Made by a program: the position numbers and the translations under genes | Notes under the pieces: generated by a model | What the model was told of the DNA's origin: nothing | Seen by the model: the letters and a program-made list of their open reading frames with translations, nothing else | The model's database searches: none | From: Sebastes aleutianus | Lineage: Eukaryota; Chordata; Actinopteri; Perciformes; Sebastidae | Assembly: GCA_916700875.1 (NCBI GenBank) | Contig: CAKAKS010000013.1 | Location: 15,744,596-15,808,595 of the forward strand | Direction: 5' to 3' | Length of the DNA stretch: 64,000 nt | Shown here: positions 62,761 through 64,000 of the stretch, in pieces | How positions within the stretch are numbered: the stretch's first letter is position 1 | Layout of the letters: each line of letters begins with the position of its first letter

Positions 62761-64000
62761 ATGAATACCTTTCCAATCCATCTATCCACACAATTACAAG
62801 TCAAACTCAAAGTCCCCCCAACAAAAACACATCCTATAATACAGTGTATTATTGACAACAACACCAAGAAGCTGAACAAATTACTACAGGACAACAACAT
62901 CAATGAAGTTTACCCATGCAGAGAGTGTAAAGACTATATAACTCCACTGATTGCTGCTGTTGTAAATCACAATTGGGATATTTTCACTTTCCTAATACAA
63001 GAGGGTGCAGACCCAAATAAGGCTTCCCAAACTGACCTTGCACCTTTACATTATGTCACACTATCCAAAGCACCACTTCTTTTTGTGGAAAAACTGCTTG
63101 AAGCAAAAGCTCATCCAAATGGAGGGATTCTCAGAAGGATATTCACACCACTGCAAACTGCTGCCTTCAATGACAGAGATGATGTCATGAAAGTGCTCAT
63201 TTCTGCTGGGGCAGAGGTAACATTGTTTTATGTCAATGATCCTGAACAGATTATTCACAATCAAAAAATATCTCAGATGATTCATAACCTTGCATCAAAA
63301 GGAGATGAATTATGCTCCAAGATCAGTTATTTTTTGGATATGATAATTGCTGTGCAATCAGGGGGACCACCTGACAAAGTGTTCAAAACCTTTCACCGTC
63401 ACATGTTACTGGAGGAACCTCAGACCCATCTGACCATGATCGAAATACTTTTTAATGTGCCTATTATGTTAAATGCATACCGCCAGGGATGTATCAAATG
63501 GCTGAAAGACACAGGAAATCTGAACTCCTACATTGCAGGTGTAGTCAGTCGCTTTCCAAACATTCCCCAGGAACATGTAATTCTGGCCATTTCTAGTTTA
63601 ATTTTAGTTTTCTGCACAATGGAAGACATACCAAATGAGCAAGCTTTGGCTATAATCCCCCAACTACTGAACCAGCTTTGCTCAAAAGAGAGACCTGATA
63701 ATTGTGCAGATGTTCTGCACACACTATATGTGATAACACAGAAAACAAAAGGCACAAATGACTGGGATCCCAGCTTTATTGAGAAGTTATGCAAGACAGT
63801 TGATCCTTTTGTAAAGGATGAACACTCCTCTGGCATTAGAGTCCACACATATGGCATATTTGCGAACTTGCTTTCAGTTGAACATGCAGCCAACATCTTT
63901 ACATCTGTGGGGATAACTTCAGTGCCTGAGGACATACTGACATCTGCAGATATGAACATGAATGACAAGCTGAAAGAAGTCCTCAGACGACTGAAAAGTC
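62761..64000 (+). CDS. Copy B': ankyrin-kinase-KEN gene, open exon 1, cut by the window end
   Basis: The ATG at 62761 matches the start of copy B. The reading frame stays open to the last base (413 codons): three ankyrin repeats and most of the helical middle, ending just before the Lys-rich linker. At the site of the frameshift in B it has four T (TTGTTTTATG), giving TLFYVNDPEQ in frame. Other differences from B are few, such as Ala to Asp where B reads TVAPFVKD. The kinase and KEN exons lie beyond the window. Confidence 0.85.
   Translation, partial: MNTFPIHLSTQLQVKLKVPPTKTHPIIQCIIDNNTKKLNKLLQDNNINEVYPCRECKDYITPLIAAVVNHNWDIFTFLIQEGADPNKASQTDLAPLHYVTLSKAPLLFVEKLLEAKAHPNGGILRRIFTPLQTAAFNDRDDVMKVLISAGAEVTLFYVNDPEQIIHNQKISQMIHNLASKGDELCSKISYFLDMIIAVQSGGPPDKVFKTFHRHMLLEEPQTHLTMIEILFNVPIMLNAYRQGCIKWLKDTGNLNSYIAGVVSRFPNIPQEHVILAISSLILVFCTMEDIPNEQALAIIPQLLNQLCSKERPDNCADVLHTLYVITQKTKGTNDWDPSFIEKLCKTVDPFVKDEHSSGIRVHTYGIFANLLSVEHAANIFTSVGITSVPEDILTSADMNMNDKLKEVLRRLKS

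Larger units (their letters stand above)
50128..64000 (+). repeat. Second copy of the window's first 13.9 kb (about 50.1 kb period)
   Basis: From 50128 to the end the sequence follows 1-13900 in order: truncated hAT-like element, minisatellite, copy A/A', SINE, leader, Tc1 remnant, leader, copy B/B'. The offset changes from 50127 to 50123 across the minisatellite, then to 50103-50104 after intron 3. Between indels the match is near perfect, except in the intron 3 MITE. Confidence 0.95.

Overview
The window looks like teleost fish genomic DNA. It has spliced genes with GT-AG introns, fish-type Tc1, hAT and Harbinger-like DNA transposons, a tRNA-derived SINE of the kind common in percomorph fish, a solo LTR and large minisatellites. 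There are no bacterial features: no operons, ribosome binding sites or CRISPR.

The core is a head-to-tail array, all on the + strand, of one six-exon gene family. Each full copy encodes about 900-925 aa: three ankyrin repeats, a long helical (HEAT/ARM-like) middle, a lysine-rich linker, a protein kinase domain with intact VAIK, HRD and DFG motifs, and a C-terminal KEN-type ribonuclease domain as in RNase L and IRE1. There is no signal peptide or membrane segment, so the proteins should be soluble, like RNase L rather than IRE1. Copies: A 3325-7688 (intact), B 12657-17076 (one-base frameshift), C 21042-25204 (intact), D 32707-34956 (only exons 4-6), E 43592-47512 (intact), A' 53448-57791 (intact) and B' 62761 to the window end (open, partial).

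Layout: 1-2.8 kb is a minisatellite inside a right-truncated hAT-like element. 3.3-25.2 kb holds A, B and C, each with repeated 5' leader modules and a conserved poly(A) signal. 25.9-32.1 kb is an unrelated segment with the promoter and first four coding exons of a ccdc149-like gene, riddled with transposons, fused in mid-intron to the tail of copy D. 33.1-34.7 kb is a dead Tc1 element in D intron 5. 37.3-41.9 kb is a 4.7 kb composite hAT-like element carrying a 60-copy 10-bp telomere-like satellite and two purine-rich minisatellites. 43.6-47.5 kb is E. From 50,128 onward the window repeats its own first 13.9 kb almost exactly, so the array has a higher-order period of about 50.1 kb. That is either a recent duplication or an assembly artefact.

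The likely shared job, by domain family, is regulated RNA cleavage: a sensor (ankyrin/helical) controls kinase-driven dimerisation, which switches on the KEN nuclease, probably in innate defence. The role is inferred. The array itself, its mosaic copies and the minisatellites between units are directly visible.
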